From assembly GCA_026002305.1 (NCBI GenBank), contig BOBI01000007.1, positions 1 to 29,950 on the forward strand: a DNA stretch of 29,950 bases, given 5' to 3'. The notes below the pieces were generated by a model that was not told the origin of the DNA, did no database searches, and worked only from the letters and a program-made list of their open reading frames with translations. The stretch is from Spirochaetia bacterium (GTDB lineage Bacteria; Spirochaetota; Spirochaetia; Treponematales; Breznakiellaceae). Position numbers and translations under genes: made by a program. Shown in pieces: positions 15,320 through 24,016 of the stretch; position 1 is the stretch's first letter, and the number at the start of each line of letters is the position of its first letter.

Positions 15320-17188
15320 ATGGATTCTAATAATGATGATGATGAAAAACAACACCGGCGTATAAATGTTTTACAAATAATTTTTATTCTCATATTTGTT
15401 GTTTATTCCGGAAAACTTTTTGCCATGCAAATATTGCATGGTGATATTTACCGTTCGCGTGCGAATGATATTTCTAAACGGACAGCCGTACTTCCTGCAC
15501 AGCGCGGTGAAATATATGACAGATATTTTAATAATCCGATAGTTTCTAATACGGATTCATTTGCTGTACGCATTGCGCCGGCAGAGATTCCGAGTGAAAA
15601 TATCGAAGGTGTACTTAAACATTTGGCGGAAATTTTAAATACAACCTATGAAAAGATCGAAAAAAAATTGCCCTCTCAATATCAATATCTATTTCAACCC
15701 GTTGAAATTGCATCAAATGTGCCGTTTAAAACAATAGCCGTTATCGCCGAACATTTTGATGTTCTCCCCGGTGTAACATGGCAGCCAAAACCTATGCGTA
15801 ATTATAATGATACCGGAAGCCTCTCCCATATCATTGGATATGTCGGCGATATTACACGCGATGAACTTACAACATTGTATAACAGCGGGTATCAACAGTG
15901 GGATGTCATAGGAAAAGCAGGAATTGAGCGCCAATATGATGAATTATTGCGCGGAAAAGAAGGCCGTGAAACCCGTGTCGTCGACGTGCGGGGACGGTTG
16001 GCACGCGACCGTGAAATTATTCGGGAGGCGCCTGAAATGGGTAAAAATATTGTTTTAACGATTGATCGCAAAATACAAACGCTTGCGGAAAAAGCATTAG
16101 GGCAGCGTATAGGCGCGGTTACGGTAATGCGGCCTACAACGGGTGAAATTCTCGCTATGGTTTCATACCCATGGTACAACCCTGATGTATTTAATAGAAA
16201 CGATGTAAGTGATGAATATCAAAAATTAATAAATGATCCCAACAAACCGCTTTTAAACCGTGCAATACAATCAAGTTATCCGCCGGGATCAACTTTTAAA
16301 ATTGTAATGACGACAGGTATCATAAATGAAGATGCTTTTTCCATTGATAAAACAATTGATTGCCCTGGTGAAATATCCTATGGCGACCGCTTATGGAGAT
16401 GTCATATACGAAAACCCGGACACGGGCGTTTAAATTTACGTAATGCGTTAGCACAATCATGTGATATTTACTTTTGGGTTGTAGGGCGGGACTACCTTGG
16501 CATTGAACGTATTGTTAATTATTCAAACGAATTTGGTTTCGGTAAAGCATCCGGCATTGACATACCGGGTGAGATTGACGGTTTTATTCCTACACCGCAA
16601 TGGAAAGACAGGCGTTTCCATGAAAGATGGCAAAGCGGTGATACAATGAATATATCAATTGGACAAGGTTATGCGTTAGTAACACCGCTTCAAATGGCAA
16701 ATATGGTTTCAATGGTGGTTAATGACGGAATAATGTATAAACCTCATCTAGTAAAAGAAATACGCGATCCTGTAACAGGAGCTGTGGAAAAACAAATAAT
16801 GCCTGAAGTTATCAAGCAAAGTGAAATTAGTTCTGTTGTATTTGATAAGGTGCGTGAAGATATGCGATCAGTAATTAGTGAAGGAACAGCACAATTTCCT
16901 TTAAACATAAAATCTGTAGAAATTGCCGGTAAAACAGGTACAAGCGAAGTTGGCATACAAGATCACTGGCATTCATGGTTTGTTGCCTTTGCTCCTTATC
17001 TTACGGAGAATCCCGAAGATAGAATTGTAGTTTCCATAATTGTTGAAGCTGTAAACAAGTGGGAGTGGTGGTCGCCTTATGCCTCGGCAATAATTTTTCA
17101 AGGCATATTTAAGGATCAAACATTTGAAGAAGCGGTAGCCGCTTTACATTTTCAATATCTAATGCCGGTTCAAAATAGAAGGGAGTAA
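15320..17188 (+). CDS. mrdA: Penicillin-binding protein 2 (elongation transpeptidase)
   Basis: A 622-residue class B PBP. It has a single N-terminal membrane anchor (about residues 17-36), a pedestal domain with the R-G-x-I-x-D-R motif (PAQRGEIYDRYF), and a transpeptidase domain. The active-site serine is in S324-T-F-K, the second motif is S380-C-D (the S-x-D variant usual in PBP2 rather than S-x-N) and the third is K538-T-G-T. It cross-links peptidoglycan during elongation in partnership with RodA, the next gene. AAGGA precedes the ATG. The stop is followed by rodA after one base. Confidence 0.95.
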   Translation: MDSNNDDDEKQHRRINVLQIIFILIFVVYSGKLFAMQILHGDIYRSRANDISKRTAVLPAQRGEIYDRYFNNPIVSNTDSFAVRIAPAEIPSENIEGVLKHLAEILNTTYEKIEKKLPSQYQYLFQPVEIASNVPFKTIAVIAEHFDVLPGVTWQPKPMRNYNDTGSLSHIIGYVGDITRDELTTLYNSGYQQWDVIGKAGIERQYDELLRGKEGRETRVVDVRGRLARDREIIREAPEMGKNIVLTIDRKIQTLAEKALGQRIGAVTVMRPTTGEILAMVSYPWYNPDVFNRNDVSDEYQKLINDPNKPLLNRAIQSSYPPGSTFKIVMTTGIINEDAFSIDKTIDCPGEISYGDRLWRCHIRKPGHGRLNLRNALAQSCDIYFWVVGRDYLGIERIVNYSNEFGFGKASGIDIPGEIDGFIPTPQWKDRRFHERWQSGDTMNISIGQGYALVTPLQMANMVSMVVNDGIMYKPHLVKEIRDPVTGAVEKQIMPEVIKQSEISSVVFDKVREDMRSVISEGTAQFPLNIKSVEIAGKTGTSEVGIQDHWHSWFVAFAPYLTENPEDRIVVSIIVEAVNKWEWWSPYASAIIFQGIFKDQTFEEAVAALHFQYLMPVQNRRE

Positions 17189-17189
17189 T

Positions 17190-18500
17190 ATGAAAATAAG
17201 TGATTTCTTAAAATTTGATTTTTCATTACTTTTTTCGTCCATAATTCTAACGGTTTTTGGAATTTTATTTATTTATTCATCTGCAATAACATCTACAGGT
17301 GTTTTAACATCTACGGAATATACCAGACAAATAATCTGGGGAAGTATAGGTCTTATTTTAGCGATTATTATTGCGCTGCTTAACTACCGGCGTATTTATC
17401 ATTTTGCGTTATATTTATATTTAATAACACTTGTTTTAGTACTATACACTTGTATTAATGGGCGTGTGGTTCATGGAGCAAGCGCATGGATTGGTATTGG
17501 TTCATTCGGTATACAACCATCAGAGTTTACAAAAATCAGTACAATAATTTTTTTAGCACAGTTCCTTGATAGCACAAAAAGAAATGTAAGCAGCCTTTTT
17601 AGATTCATAATTTCTTGTGTAATTGTATTTACACCAATGCTGTTAATACTTATGCAGCCTGATTTAGGAACAGCATTGGTTTTTATTCCAATTTTATTAG
17701 TTATGACACTAATAGCAGGTATTTCATTAAGATATATTGTTTTTTTACTAATGACCATTGGTTTATCCGGTGTTTTAATGATATTACCGTTATGGCAAAC
17801 ATTCATAATAAAAACGACAATACCGATTTTAGTATTATTAACAGATAAACGTTTTCTAATCATTTTTCTATTTGCTTTAACAATAATATTCGTGATTGCG
17901 CTATTTGGGTTTCGTCGATATAAAAAACAATATTTTTATTGGATTTCTTTTTTTTCAACAATTATAATAATTGCAATTATTATTTGGTATGCGGCACAAA
18001 AGGTTTTAAAAGAATATCAGATAATGAGACTTATTGTATTTTTAGACCCGAATATTGATCCGCGCGGTTCAGGCTGGAATATTATTCAATCTATTACCGC
18101 CATTGGATCGGGCGGTTTTATTGGTAAAGGTTATTTACAGGGCACGCAAAGTCATTACAGGTTTTTACCGCAGCAAAGTACAGATTTTATATTTTCAATA
18201 TTCTCTGAAGAATGGGGATTAATCGGCGGTTTATTAGTGTTTCTTTTATTTCTAATTATTGTGTTACGGCTTATAAAAATTATGAGAACTACAACAGATA
18301 CATTTGGATGTTATATAGTCACGGGTCTTTCGGCGATGTATATATTCCATTTCTTAATAAATGTAGGAATGACAATGGGCATAATGCCAATAACAGGAAT
18401 TCCACTGCTTTTTATGTCCTATGGTGGTTCTTCCCTTATAACCGCTATGATAGGCATAGGTCTTGCGTTAAGCATACATACAAGGCGTTTCCAATATTAA
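17190..18500 (+). CDS. rodA: Peptidoglycan glycosyltransferase RodA (SEDS family)
   Basis: A 436-residue polytopic membrane protein of the RodA/FtsW/SpoVE family with about ten membrane spans. The family signatures are GASAWIGIGSFGIQPSEFTK, LLILMQPDLGTALVFIPIL, the loop with the IGSGGFIGKGYLQGTQSHYRFLPQQSTDFIFSIFSEEWG region, and the C-terminal TGIPLLFMSYGGSSL. It polymerises glycan strands from lipid II and works with PBP2. It is slightly longer than many RodA proteins because of extra hydrophobic sequence around residues 205-270. GGGAG at the end of mrdA provides the ribosome site. Confidence 0.95.
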   Translation: MKISDFLKFDFSLLFSSIILTVFGILFIYSSAITSTGVLTSTEYTRQIIWGSIGLILAIIIALLNYRRIYHFALYLYLITLVLVLYTCINGRVVHGASAWIGIGSFGIQPSEFTKISTIIFLAQFLDSTKRNVSSLFRFIISCVIVFTPMLLILMQPDLGTALVFIPILLVMTLIAGISLRYIVFLLMTIGLSGVLMILPLWQTFIIKTTIPILVLLTDKRFLIIFLFALTIIFVIALFGFRRYKKQYFYWISFFSTIIIIAIIIWYAAQKVLKEYQIMRLIVFLDPNIDPRGSGWNIIQSITAIGSGGFIGKGYLQGTQSHYRFLPQQSTDFIFSIFSEEWGLIGGLLVFLLFLIIVLRLIKIMRTTTDTFGCYIVTGLSAMYIFHFLINVGMTMGIMPITGIPLLFMSYGGSSLITAMIGIGLALSIHTRRFQY

Positions 18501-18501
18501 A

Positions 18502-20979
18502 ATGAAATATATAAACCTAAAAGATTTTGACTCATCCTTGTTGACTGTTGAAAAACCATCAAGATATGTTGGCGGTGAATATGGCCGGCTTGCCAAACCG
18601 CAGGCTTTGCTGCAAACCGTAATATCGTTTCCGGACTTATATGAAATAGGAATGTCCAACCAGGCATTACATATTCTATATAACAGGATAAACAAATTAC
18701 CGGATATTTCCTGTGATCGTGTATTTGCTCCGGCGCCTGATTTTGAAAAATTAATTAAGGAAAAAAAAATACCGCTATACGGACTTGATACAGGTATTCC
18801 ATTATGTTCCGCAGATATTCTGCTTTTTACGTTTGGTTATGAGCTTGGAATTAACGGCATCCTTACCATATTAGATTCGGCGGATGTTCCGATTTTATCG
18901 TGTAATCGTAATAATAAACATCCTATCGTTATCGCAGGCGGCCCTTGTGTTTCTAACCCTATACCATATTCAAATTTTATTGATGCTTTTTGGATTGGAG
19001 AAGCTGAAGATGAGTTTTTTATTTTACTGGAAACGCTCTGCAATTTAAAGCAAAAAGGGGCCGGTAAAAAAGAACTGTTTGATAAAATTTCCGAACATAA
19101 ATCTATCTGGGTAAAAGGAAAGGATAAATCCATAAAGAATATTGATGAAAATTTTTCTGAACGTCCAGCTGCAAATAATGTTTTTCCTCTACCAAGTATG
19201 AGAATTGTTCAGCATCATGGCGCGGTTGAAATTATGCGGGGTTGTCCGAACGGATGCAGATTTTGCCATGCCGGAATTTGGTATCGGCCAATGCGTCAGA
19301 AAAAACTTGAGACTATTAAATCGGAAGTATCAAATTTTATAAATATTGGCGGCTTCAGGGAGATTAGCCTTTCCTCACTATCGTCAGGCGACTATTCTAA
19401 CATCGTCCAACTTTTAGAGGAATTAAATAACGAACATTCAAAGAAACATATATCGTTTCAATTACCATCATTACATATTTCAACTTTTTCATTGGATATT
19501 CTAAAGAAAATATCAACAATTAGAAAAAGCGGATTAACCTTTGCGGTAGAAACACCATTAGATATGTGGCAATTAGCTATAAACAAACAAATTACCCTTT
19601 CAAATATAAGGGAAATAATACTGGAGGCCAAAAAAAACGGCTGGCGTACAGCAAAGTTTTATTTTATGATAGGGCTTCCAATAATTTGCGAAAATTACAA
19701 TATTGATGAACCAAAAGAAATAATTTCATTTATACAGGAACTGTCAAGAGCATCAGGATTAAAATTTAATATAAATGTCGGATTATTTATTCCAAAACCG
19801 CATACACCATACCAATGGGCAAAACAGTTGTCTATGGAAGAAGCGTTTAATAAATTATGGGAAATTAAAGAAGGTTTAAGAAAAAGCGGACATAAGGTGA
19901 GTTTTCAGGATACCCTTGTTTCAACAATAGAAGGATTGTTAGCCAGAGGCGATAATAGGGTAGGGGACTTGATCGAAGAGTCTTTCAAAGCCGGCTGCCG
20001 TTTGGATGCGTGGAATGAGTATATTAATAAAGATGTTTGGAAGACACTATTAGAAAAATATGACTACGTTTTAAAAGATGTTCTAAAAGAAAAAAATGTC
20101 AATGATCATCTTCCATGGGATTGCATAGATACGATAACAACAAAGTCATTTCTAAAAAAAGAATTAAATCTATCAAATAATAATAAATTAACCACCGCTT
20201 GTGAAGAAAACTGCAAGAATAATTGCGGTGTTTGTTCAAACAAAAGGACAATTAAGAAAAATAAAGATGTTATAACGCAAATTAAAAGTACAAGAAATGT
20301 TGAAAATACTGAAATTACTGATGATACCAAAGATCCGGATACAAACCGAATTTTATTTTCTTTTGTAAAGAAAAGCACAGCCATTTATATTTCACATTTA
20401 AGTATAATTGAGATTTTCTCAATGGCGTTCCAACGCGCAAGTATTCCTGTGGTTTGGACACAAGGCTATAATCCGTTACCAAAACTTGATTTTGCCTCGC
20501 CCGTATCCATTGGCATTGTTACCCGGAATGAAATCGCCTCCATAGATATATCAGGGTTTATTGATGTCCACGAATTTAAAAACAATCTAAATAAGTATTT
20601 ACCGGATGGAATGGAGATCGTTCATGCCGAGCTTTATCATATAAAACAAGGCCAAAAAAAATACTCGCCCGCGTCGCTGCTTTGGGGGTTTGAATATGAA
20701 ACAGCGAATGGCACAGATATAGTGCCAAAAGACGAGGAAAAGCAATACAAAAAAAGCATTATAGATAATGGCGATTCGCCTCTATCTATAAAGAGAAAAT
20801 ACCTTCTGGCGAAGGTATTAAACCAAAACACGGACAATAAACATGGCGGCGGTTTTTTTGATATAAGGAATAAAACAGACGAAAAGACAGAAGTACAATA
20901 CGATAGTTTTTTTAATGTCTACAAAAACATATATCAAAATAAAGAAACTTCTAATCCAAGTAGACAGAATACACATTAA
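18502..20979 (+). CDS. B12-binding-type radical SAM protein fused to DUF2344 domain (TIGR03960-TIGR03936 type)
   Basis: An 825-residue protein starting one base after the rodA stop. The N-terminal ~230 residues match the TIGR03960 B12-binding-like region (PSRYVGGEYG, ISFPDLYEIGMSN, IVIAGGPC). The radical SAM core carries the 4Fe-4S motif C248-x3-C252-x2-C255 in MRGCPNGCRFCHAGIWYRP. A cysteine cluster C567-x3-C571-x3-C575-x2-C578 links to a C-terminal DUF2344/TIGR03936 domain (from about residue 615: ILFSFVKKSTAIYISHL, PLPKLDFASPVSIG). The two parts are often separate neighbouring genes; here they are one chain. The reaction is unknown; RNA modification is a guess. The last ~50 residues (from about 771) are encoded by repeat and spacer DNA and are unlikely to belong to a conserved domain. 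Confidence 0.87.
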   Translation: MKYINLKDFDSSLLTVEKPSRYVGGEYGRLAKPQALLQTVISFPDLYEIGMSNQALHILYNRINKLPDISCDRVFAPAPDFEKLIKEKKIPLYGLDTGIPLCSADILLFTFGYELGINGILTILDSADVPILSCNRNNKHPIVIAGGPCVSNPIPYSNFIDAFWIGEAEDEFFILLETLCNLKQKGAGKKELFDKISEHKSIWVKGKDKSIKNIDENFSERPAANNVFPLPSMRIVQHHGAVEIMRGCPNGCRFCHAGIWYRPMRQKKLETIKSEVSNFINIGGFREISLSSLSSGDYSNIVQLLEELNNEHSKKHISFQLPSLHISTFSLDILKKISTIRKSGLTFAVETPLDMWQLAINKQITLSNIREIILEAKKNGWRTAKFYFMIGLPIICENYNIDEPKEIISFIQELSRASGLKFNINVGLFIPKPHTPYQWAKQLSMEEAFNKLWEIKEGLRKSGHKVSFQDTLVSTIEGLLARGDNRVGDLIEESFKAGCRLDAWNEYINKDVWKTLLEKYDYVLKDVLKEKNVNDHLPWDCIDTITTKSFLKKELNLSNNNKLTTACEENCKNNCGVCSNKRTIKKNKDVITQIKSTRNVENTEITDDTKDPDTNRILFSFVKKSTAIYISHLSIIEIFSMAFQRASIPVVWTQGYNPLPKLDFASPVSIGIVTRNEIASIDISGFIDVHEFKNNLNKYLPDGMEIVHAELYHIKQGQKKYSPASLLWGFEYETANGTDIVPKDEEKQYKKSIIDNGDSPLSIKRKYLLAKVLNQNTDNKHGGGFFDIRNKTDEKTEVQYDSFFNVYKNIYQNKETSNPSRQNTH
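20814..20864 (-). repeat. Structured-repeat fragment inside the radical SAM coding region
   Basis: Positions 20814-20841 are the exact reverse complement of 2855-2882, 28 bp beginning GGTATTAAACC and ending GGACAATAAA. The following GGCGGCGGTTTT...GATAT is shared with the copy at about 21093-21113. It is read in frame as part of the protein tail (residues about 771-788). Confidence 0.8.
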
Positions 20980-21022
20980 AGAAAGTAAAAAGCCGCAAGC
21001 GCGTTTTGTTTCGTGCAGATTG

Positions 21023-21115
21023 GTATTAAACCGCAAGGAGGATGACCTACCCGCGTAAGCAGAGCTACGCGGTATTAAACCGCACGGAGAATAAACGGCG
21101 GCGGTTTTGATATGC
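21023..21115 (-). repeat. Structured repeat copy between convergent genes
   Basis: Read on the minus strand it runs TTTATTCTCCGTGCGG (complement of 21079-21094), then TTTAATA, a hairpin CCGCGTA/TACGCGG (21051-21057 with 21066-21072, 8-nt loop), and GGGTAGGTCATCC. A second GGTATTAAACCGC block lies at 21022-21034. The left edge is identical to copies at 2483 and 22205. With the converging radical SAM and lipoprotein genes on each side, it may help terminate transcription, but no T-rich tail follows. Confidence 0.75.
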
Positions 21116-21129
21116 GTCTTTCTTAGGTT

Positions 21130-22185
21130 TTAGGGAACTACTTCCAGCTCAAATGAAGTGGAAACATTGGAGCCATCCATAGCTTCCACTTTTATTGTTA
21201 CGGTGCCGTTATTTATACCTTTAACTACAAATGCTTCCAAATCATCAAGCATACTTGGCGGTCTATTTTTTGCATAATCTATTTCAGCTATTGATACATC
21301 CGATGATGTGGCGGTAAGTGCTTTAGTGGTTGCATCTGATGGTAAATTTCTTGCTGAAAAATAGAAATATTTTGTTCGCCCTAAAGTGATGGTTGCTGTT
21401 GTAATCGGGTTGGCAGCTGTAGTCCAAGTACCATTCCAATTATCATCGGCGTAATTATTTACAAGCGCATATAAATTAAGTTGTGTTATCAGAATATTAC
21501 TTGGCGGCGCCGGTAGAAAGAAAGTATTTATTAATGCCGGTGAACTATAAAAACGTGAAAGATTCTGATCATCAAAATTGAAACAAACTATGTATAATGA
21601 AGCATACGTGTATACAAAATTACCTGTCTTTGTTATTGTTTTTACATCCGCGTTCAATGTTGTGGAAATTTCTTCAGTTAAATCATTTGAATTTATAAAA
21701 TAACCATTTGCCGGTTTCAATGTAAACGCGCCGTAGCCATTGGATCTTACCAGATTGTATGCGACATCATAATTCAATTCATAAAAGCCCATATCCCTAA
21801 ATGTATTATTACCCACGGAAGTCTTTGACTGTGTTAATTTATCTAAAGCGGCAAAATCATTCTGCAGTTGAGGGTTAATTCTTGTTCTGTCCGCATCTGT
21901 TATAGCTACAAGACCCTGCTCATTGCTCATATAAATTTTATAATGAACTTCATATCTGTCAAAATATGCGCCTGAGAAATTTGCAATGCTGATATATGGG
22001 TATCTGCCATTTAAAAAGTAAAATGAAATTACATCAGCGGCATCCGGGAGTCTGACCTCCGCCTGCGAGTTCATTGACGTCGAAATGCCTGTAACCGGTG
22101 GTAAATACTGATAAGTTATAATTCCACACGATATGTTTGAAAGCAGGCATATCATTACCAGAAAGAAAGTTTTAAATTTTTTCAT
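21130..22185 (-). CDS. Putative lipoprotein of unknown function
   Basis: A 351-residue exported protein. Residues 1-20 (MKKFKTFFLVMICLLSNISC) look like a lipoprotein signal with Cys20 as the modified residue and a relaxed lipobox. The body is beta-rich with many aromatic and Asn residues. The last ~90 residues (IGR-like TITLGRTKYFYFSARN, then ALTATSSDVSIAEI, then GTVTIKVEAMDGSN) resemble a bacterial Ig-like (BIG_2-type) fold. I do not recognise the full-length family. It is the last gene of a minus-strand run, preceded by a repeat copy that fills nearly all the space up to the TPR gene. A surface or periplasmic role is likely. Confidence 0.6.
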   Translation of the reverse strand: MKKFKTFFLVMICLLSNISCGIITYQYLPPVTGISTSMNSQAEVRLPDAADVISFYFLNGRYPYISIANFSGAYFDRYEVHYKIYMSNEQGLVAITDADRTRINPQLQNDFAALDKLTQSKTSVGNNTFRDMGFYELNYDVAYNLVRSNGYGAFTLKPANGYFINSNDLTEEISTTLNADVKTITKTGNFVYTYASLYIVCFNFDDQNLSRFYSSPALINTFFLPAPPSNILITQLNLYALVNNYADDNWNGTWTTAANPITTATITLGRTKYFYFSARNLPSDATTKALTATSSDVSIAEIDYAKNRPPSMLDDLEAFVVKGINNGTVTIKVEAMDGSNVSTSFELEVVP

Positions 22186-22204
22186 ACCCGATAAAAAACC
22201 TCAT

Positions 22205-22296
22205 TTTATTCTCCGTGCGGTTTAATACCGTCTGCACGCTACGCACCTGCTTGCGTGCGAGGGCTCTGCGGCGGTTCTTCTAAAGCGGTAGTTCAT
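22205..22296 (+). repeat. Structured repeat copy F (88 bp identical to 2483-2570)
   Basis: Bases 22205-22292 equal 2483-2570 with no mismatch, and the next bases TCAT complete the right edge GGTAGTTCAT seen at the ends of copies A and B. An internal hairpin GCACGC/GCGTGC is present. The element occupies most of the 107-bp gap between the TPR gene and the lipoprotein gene. Its TCA (22293-22295) is the TGA stop of the TPR gene. Confidence 0.92.
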
Positions 22297-22958
22297 AAAC
22301 CAAGCTCAACAATTCTGCTATGCGCCAAATTCGTCCAATTATTTTCATTGGGCCACTTTTCAATTACCAACCGGTAAGCCTGTAATGCAGCCTCTTTATC
22401 ATTTTTATCTTCTTGCAGTCTTCCGATTGAAAATTGAGCGTGTGCGGCATCCGGAAAATCTGAAACAGTTAAACTGCGATTATAATATTGCAGCGCATTT
22501 TCAATATTGCCTTGTTCTTCGGCAGCTACGGCGGCATTAAACAGAGCTATTGGGGCAAGATGTGTTTTATTTCCTTTTTTGGCGGCATTATTCCAAGCAT
22601 CTTCAGCTTTATCCCACTCGTTTTTCTCTTTGTAAATATTTGCCGCCATGGACCATGAGCTGCTTGCGGGGTATCCTGAATATTTCTTCGCGTGATTGGT
22701 AAGTTCGCCTAGAAGTTTATCAACATCGGACGACTTTTCAGCATTTGTAAAATCGTTCTTTAAATCAACATAGCTTGTTACCAGGCTTTCAAGCGACAAA
22801 ATAGACTTTTTATTAACAGCATCTGAAATACATAAAAAACCTATTATACCAACTAACACTACAACAACGGCGATTAACGAACCTAACAAATATTTTCTGT
22901 TATTATTCAAAAAAGCGGCTGTTTTATTGACATCTACTGTTTTTACTTCGTTATCCAT
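22293..22958 (-). CDS. Membrane-anchored TPR protein (YfgM-like architecture)
   Basis: A 221-residue protein. A short cytoplasmic N-terminus is followed by one membrane span (about residues 24-45, LLGSLIAVVVVLVGIIGFLC), then periplasmic TPR helices (WSMAANIYKEKNEWDKAEDAWNNA, ALFNAAVAAEEQGNIENALQYYNRS, AQFSIGRLQEDKNDKEAALQAY). This matches the layout of YfgM-type ancillary Sec/chaperone proteins, but the match is architectural only. AAGGGG precedes the ATG. The stop codon comes from the abutting repeat element. It follows the sigma-54 activator by 32 nt in the same direction. Confidence 0.72.
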   Translation of the reverse strand: MDNEVKTVDVNKTAAFLNNNRKYLLGSLIAVVVVLVGIIGFLCISDAVNKKSILSLESLVTSYVDLKNDFTNAEKSSDVDKLLGELTNHAKKYSGYPASSSWSMAANIYKEKNEWDKAEDAWNNAAKKGNKTHLAPIALFNAAVAAEEQGNIENALQYYNRSLTVSDFPDAAHAQFSIGRLQEDKNDKEAALQAYRLVIEKWPNENNWTNLAHSRIVELGL

Positions 22959-22990
22959 AGTGATTATTGTATCCCCTTAATTGATTTTAA

Positions 22991-24004
22991 TTAAGTATCC
23001 CCTTCCCCTTCAATATTTAGTTCCTTAATAAGTTTAGATAGATACGTCCGTTGTATGTCAAGGGCTTTTGCGGTTTCGGTTTTATTCCCCTTTTTATCAC
23101 GGAGAACACTCCCTATATAGCGGGCTTTAAAGGCATTTACCATTGTTTTTAAATCCCTGCCCCCCTCCCCTATTTGCGCATTTAGCAGCGAGTTATTTTC
23201 GATTAATAAATCTTGCCTGTTTATAATGGCTGAATTACCTGTTACACATGCACGCTCAATACAATTTTCAAGTTCACGAATATTTCCGGGCCATGAGTAT
23301 AAAACAAGAGCTTCCATTGCTTCGTCGGAAAAACCTTCAAAGTGCTTTTTTACATCCTGTGAATGTTTCTTTAAAAAGAAAGCGGCAAGGCTGTTTATAT
23401 CCTCGCTCCGGTGCCGCAGAGGAGGAATGTAAATGGGTAAAACATTTAGCCGGTAATAGAGGTCTTTTCTAAAGACGCCTTCTTCAATGAGTTTTTCAAT
23501 ATCCTTATTTGTTGACGCTATAATCCTGACATCAACGCGGACAGAGGTATCCGAACCAATTTTCTCGAATGTTTTTTCCTGTATAACCCTGAGTAATTTT
23601 GCCTGTATGGAATCCGGTAAATCCGCTATTTCGTCAAGAAATAATGTTCCCTTATCGGCTGCTTCAAAACGCCCTTTTGTTTCATCATTGGCGCCTGTAA
23701 AAGCACCTTTTACGTGGCCAAAAAGCGTACTTTCCGCCAGGTCGCCCGCAAGTGTCGCGCAATTAACCTTGATAAAAGGCATATCTTTTCTTTGGCTTCC
23801 TAAATGTATTTGTTCGGCTATAAGCTCCTTACCTACCCCGCTTTCACCTAAAATAAGGACCGATGAATCTGTTTTTGCAATCCGCTGGGCAATTTCTAAT
23901 TTCTCCAGCATAATAGCGCTTTTTGCGATTATTTTTTGCCTGCCTGCCTGATTGCTGATGTCATCAAATGTCGAAAAATCGTTGGCATCCATATTTTTAA
24001 ACAT
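22991..24004 (-). CDS. Sigma-54-dependent transcriptional activator lacking a sensor domain
   Basis: A 337-residue bacterial enhancer-binding protein. The AAA+ domain begins almost at once: Walker A GESGVGKE (53-60), the sigma-54 contact loop GAFTGA (100-105), Walker B TLFLDE (about 120-125) and sensor/arginine residues in the FRKDLYYRLNVLPI segment. A Fis-type helix-turn-helix (ETAKALDIQRTYLSKLIKEL) is at the C-terminus. There is no response-regulator, GAF or PAS domain, as in PspF-type activators, so control must come from a partner protein or expression level. It uses RpoN, whose gene is not in this window. It begins 13 nt after the cmk-rpsA stop with no obvious ribosome site. Confidence 0.9.
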   Translation of the reverse strand: MFKNMDANDFSTFDDISNQAGRQKIIAKSAIMLEKLEIAQRIAKTDSSVLILGESGVGKELIAEQIHLGSQRKDMPFIKVNCATLAGDLAESTLFGHVKGAFTGANDETKGRFEAADKGTLFLDEIADLPDSIQAKLLRVIQEKTFEKIGSDTSVRVDVRIIASTNKDIEKLIEEGVFRKDLYYRLNVLPIYIPPLRHRSEDINSLAAFFLKKHSQDVKKHFEGFSDEAMEALVLYSWPGNIRELENCIERACVTGNSAIINRQDLLIENNSLLNAQIGEGGRDLKTMVNAFKARYIGSVLRDKKGNKTETAKALDIQRTYLSKLIKELNIEGEGDT

Positions 24005-24016
24005 TATTTGACAAAA

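Noticed and set aside
20106..20384. Minus-strand frame inside the radical SAM gene
   Set aside because: It overlaps the cysteine-rich linker of a clear gene and shows only compositional hydrophobicity.
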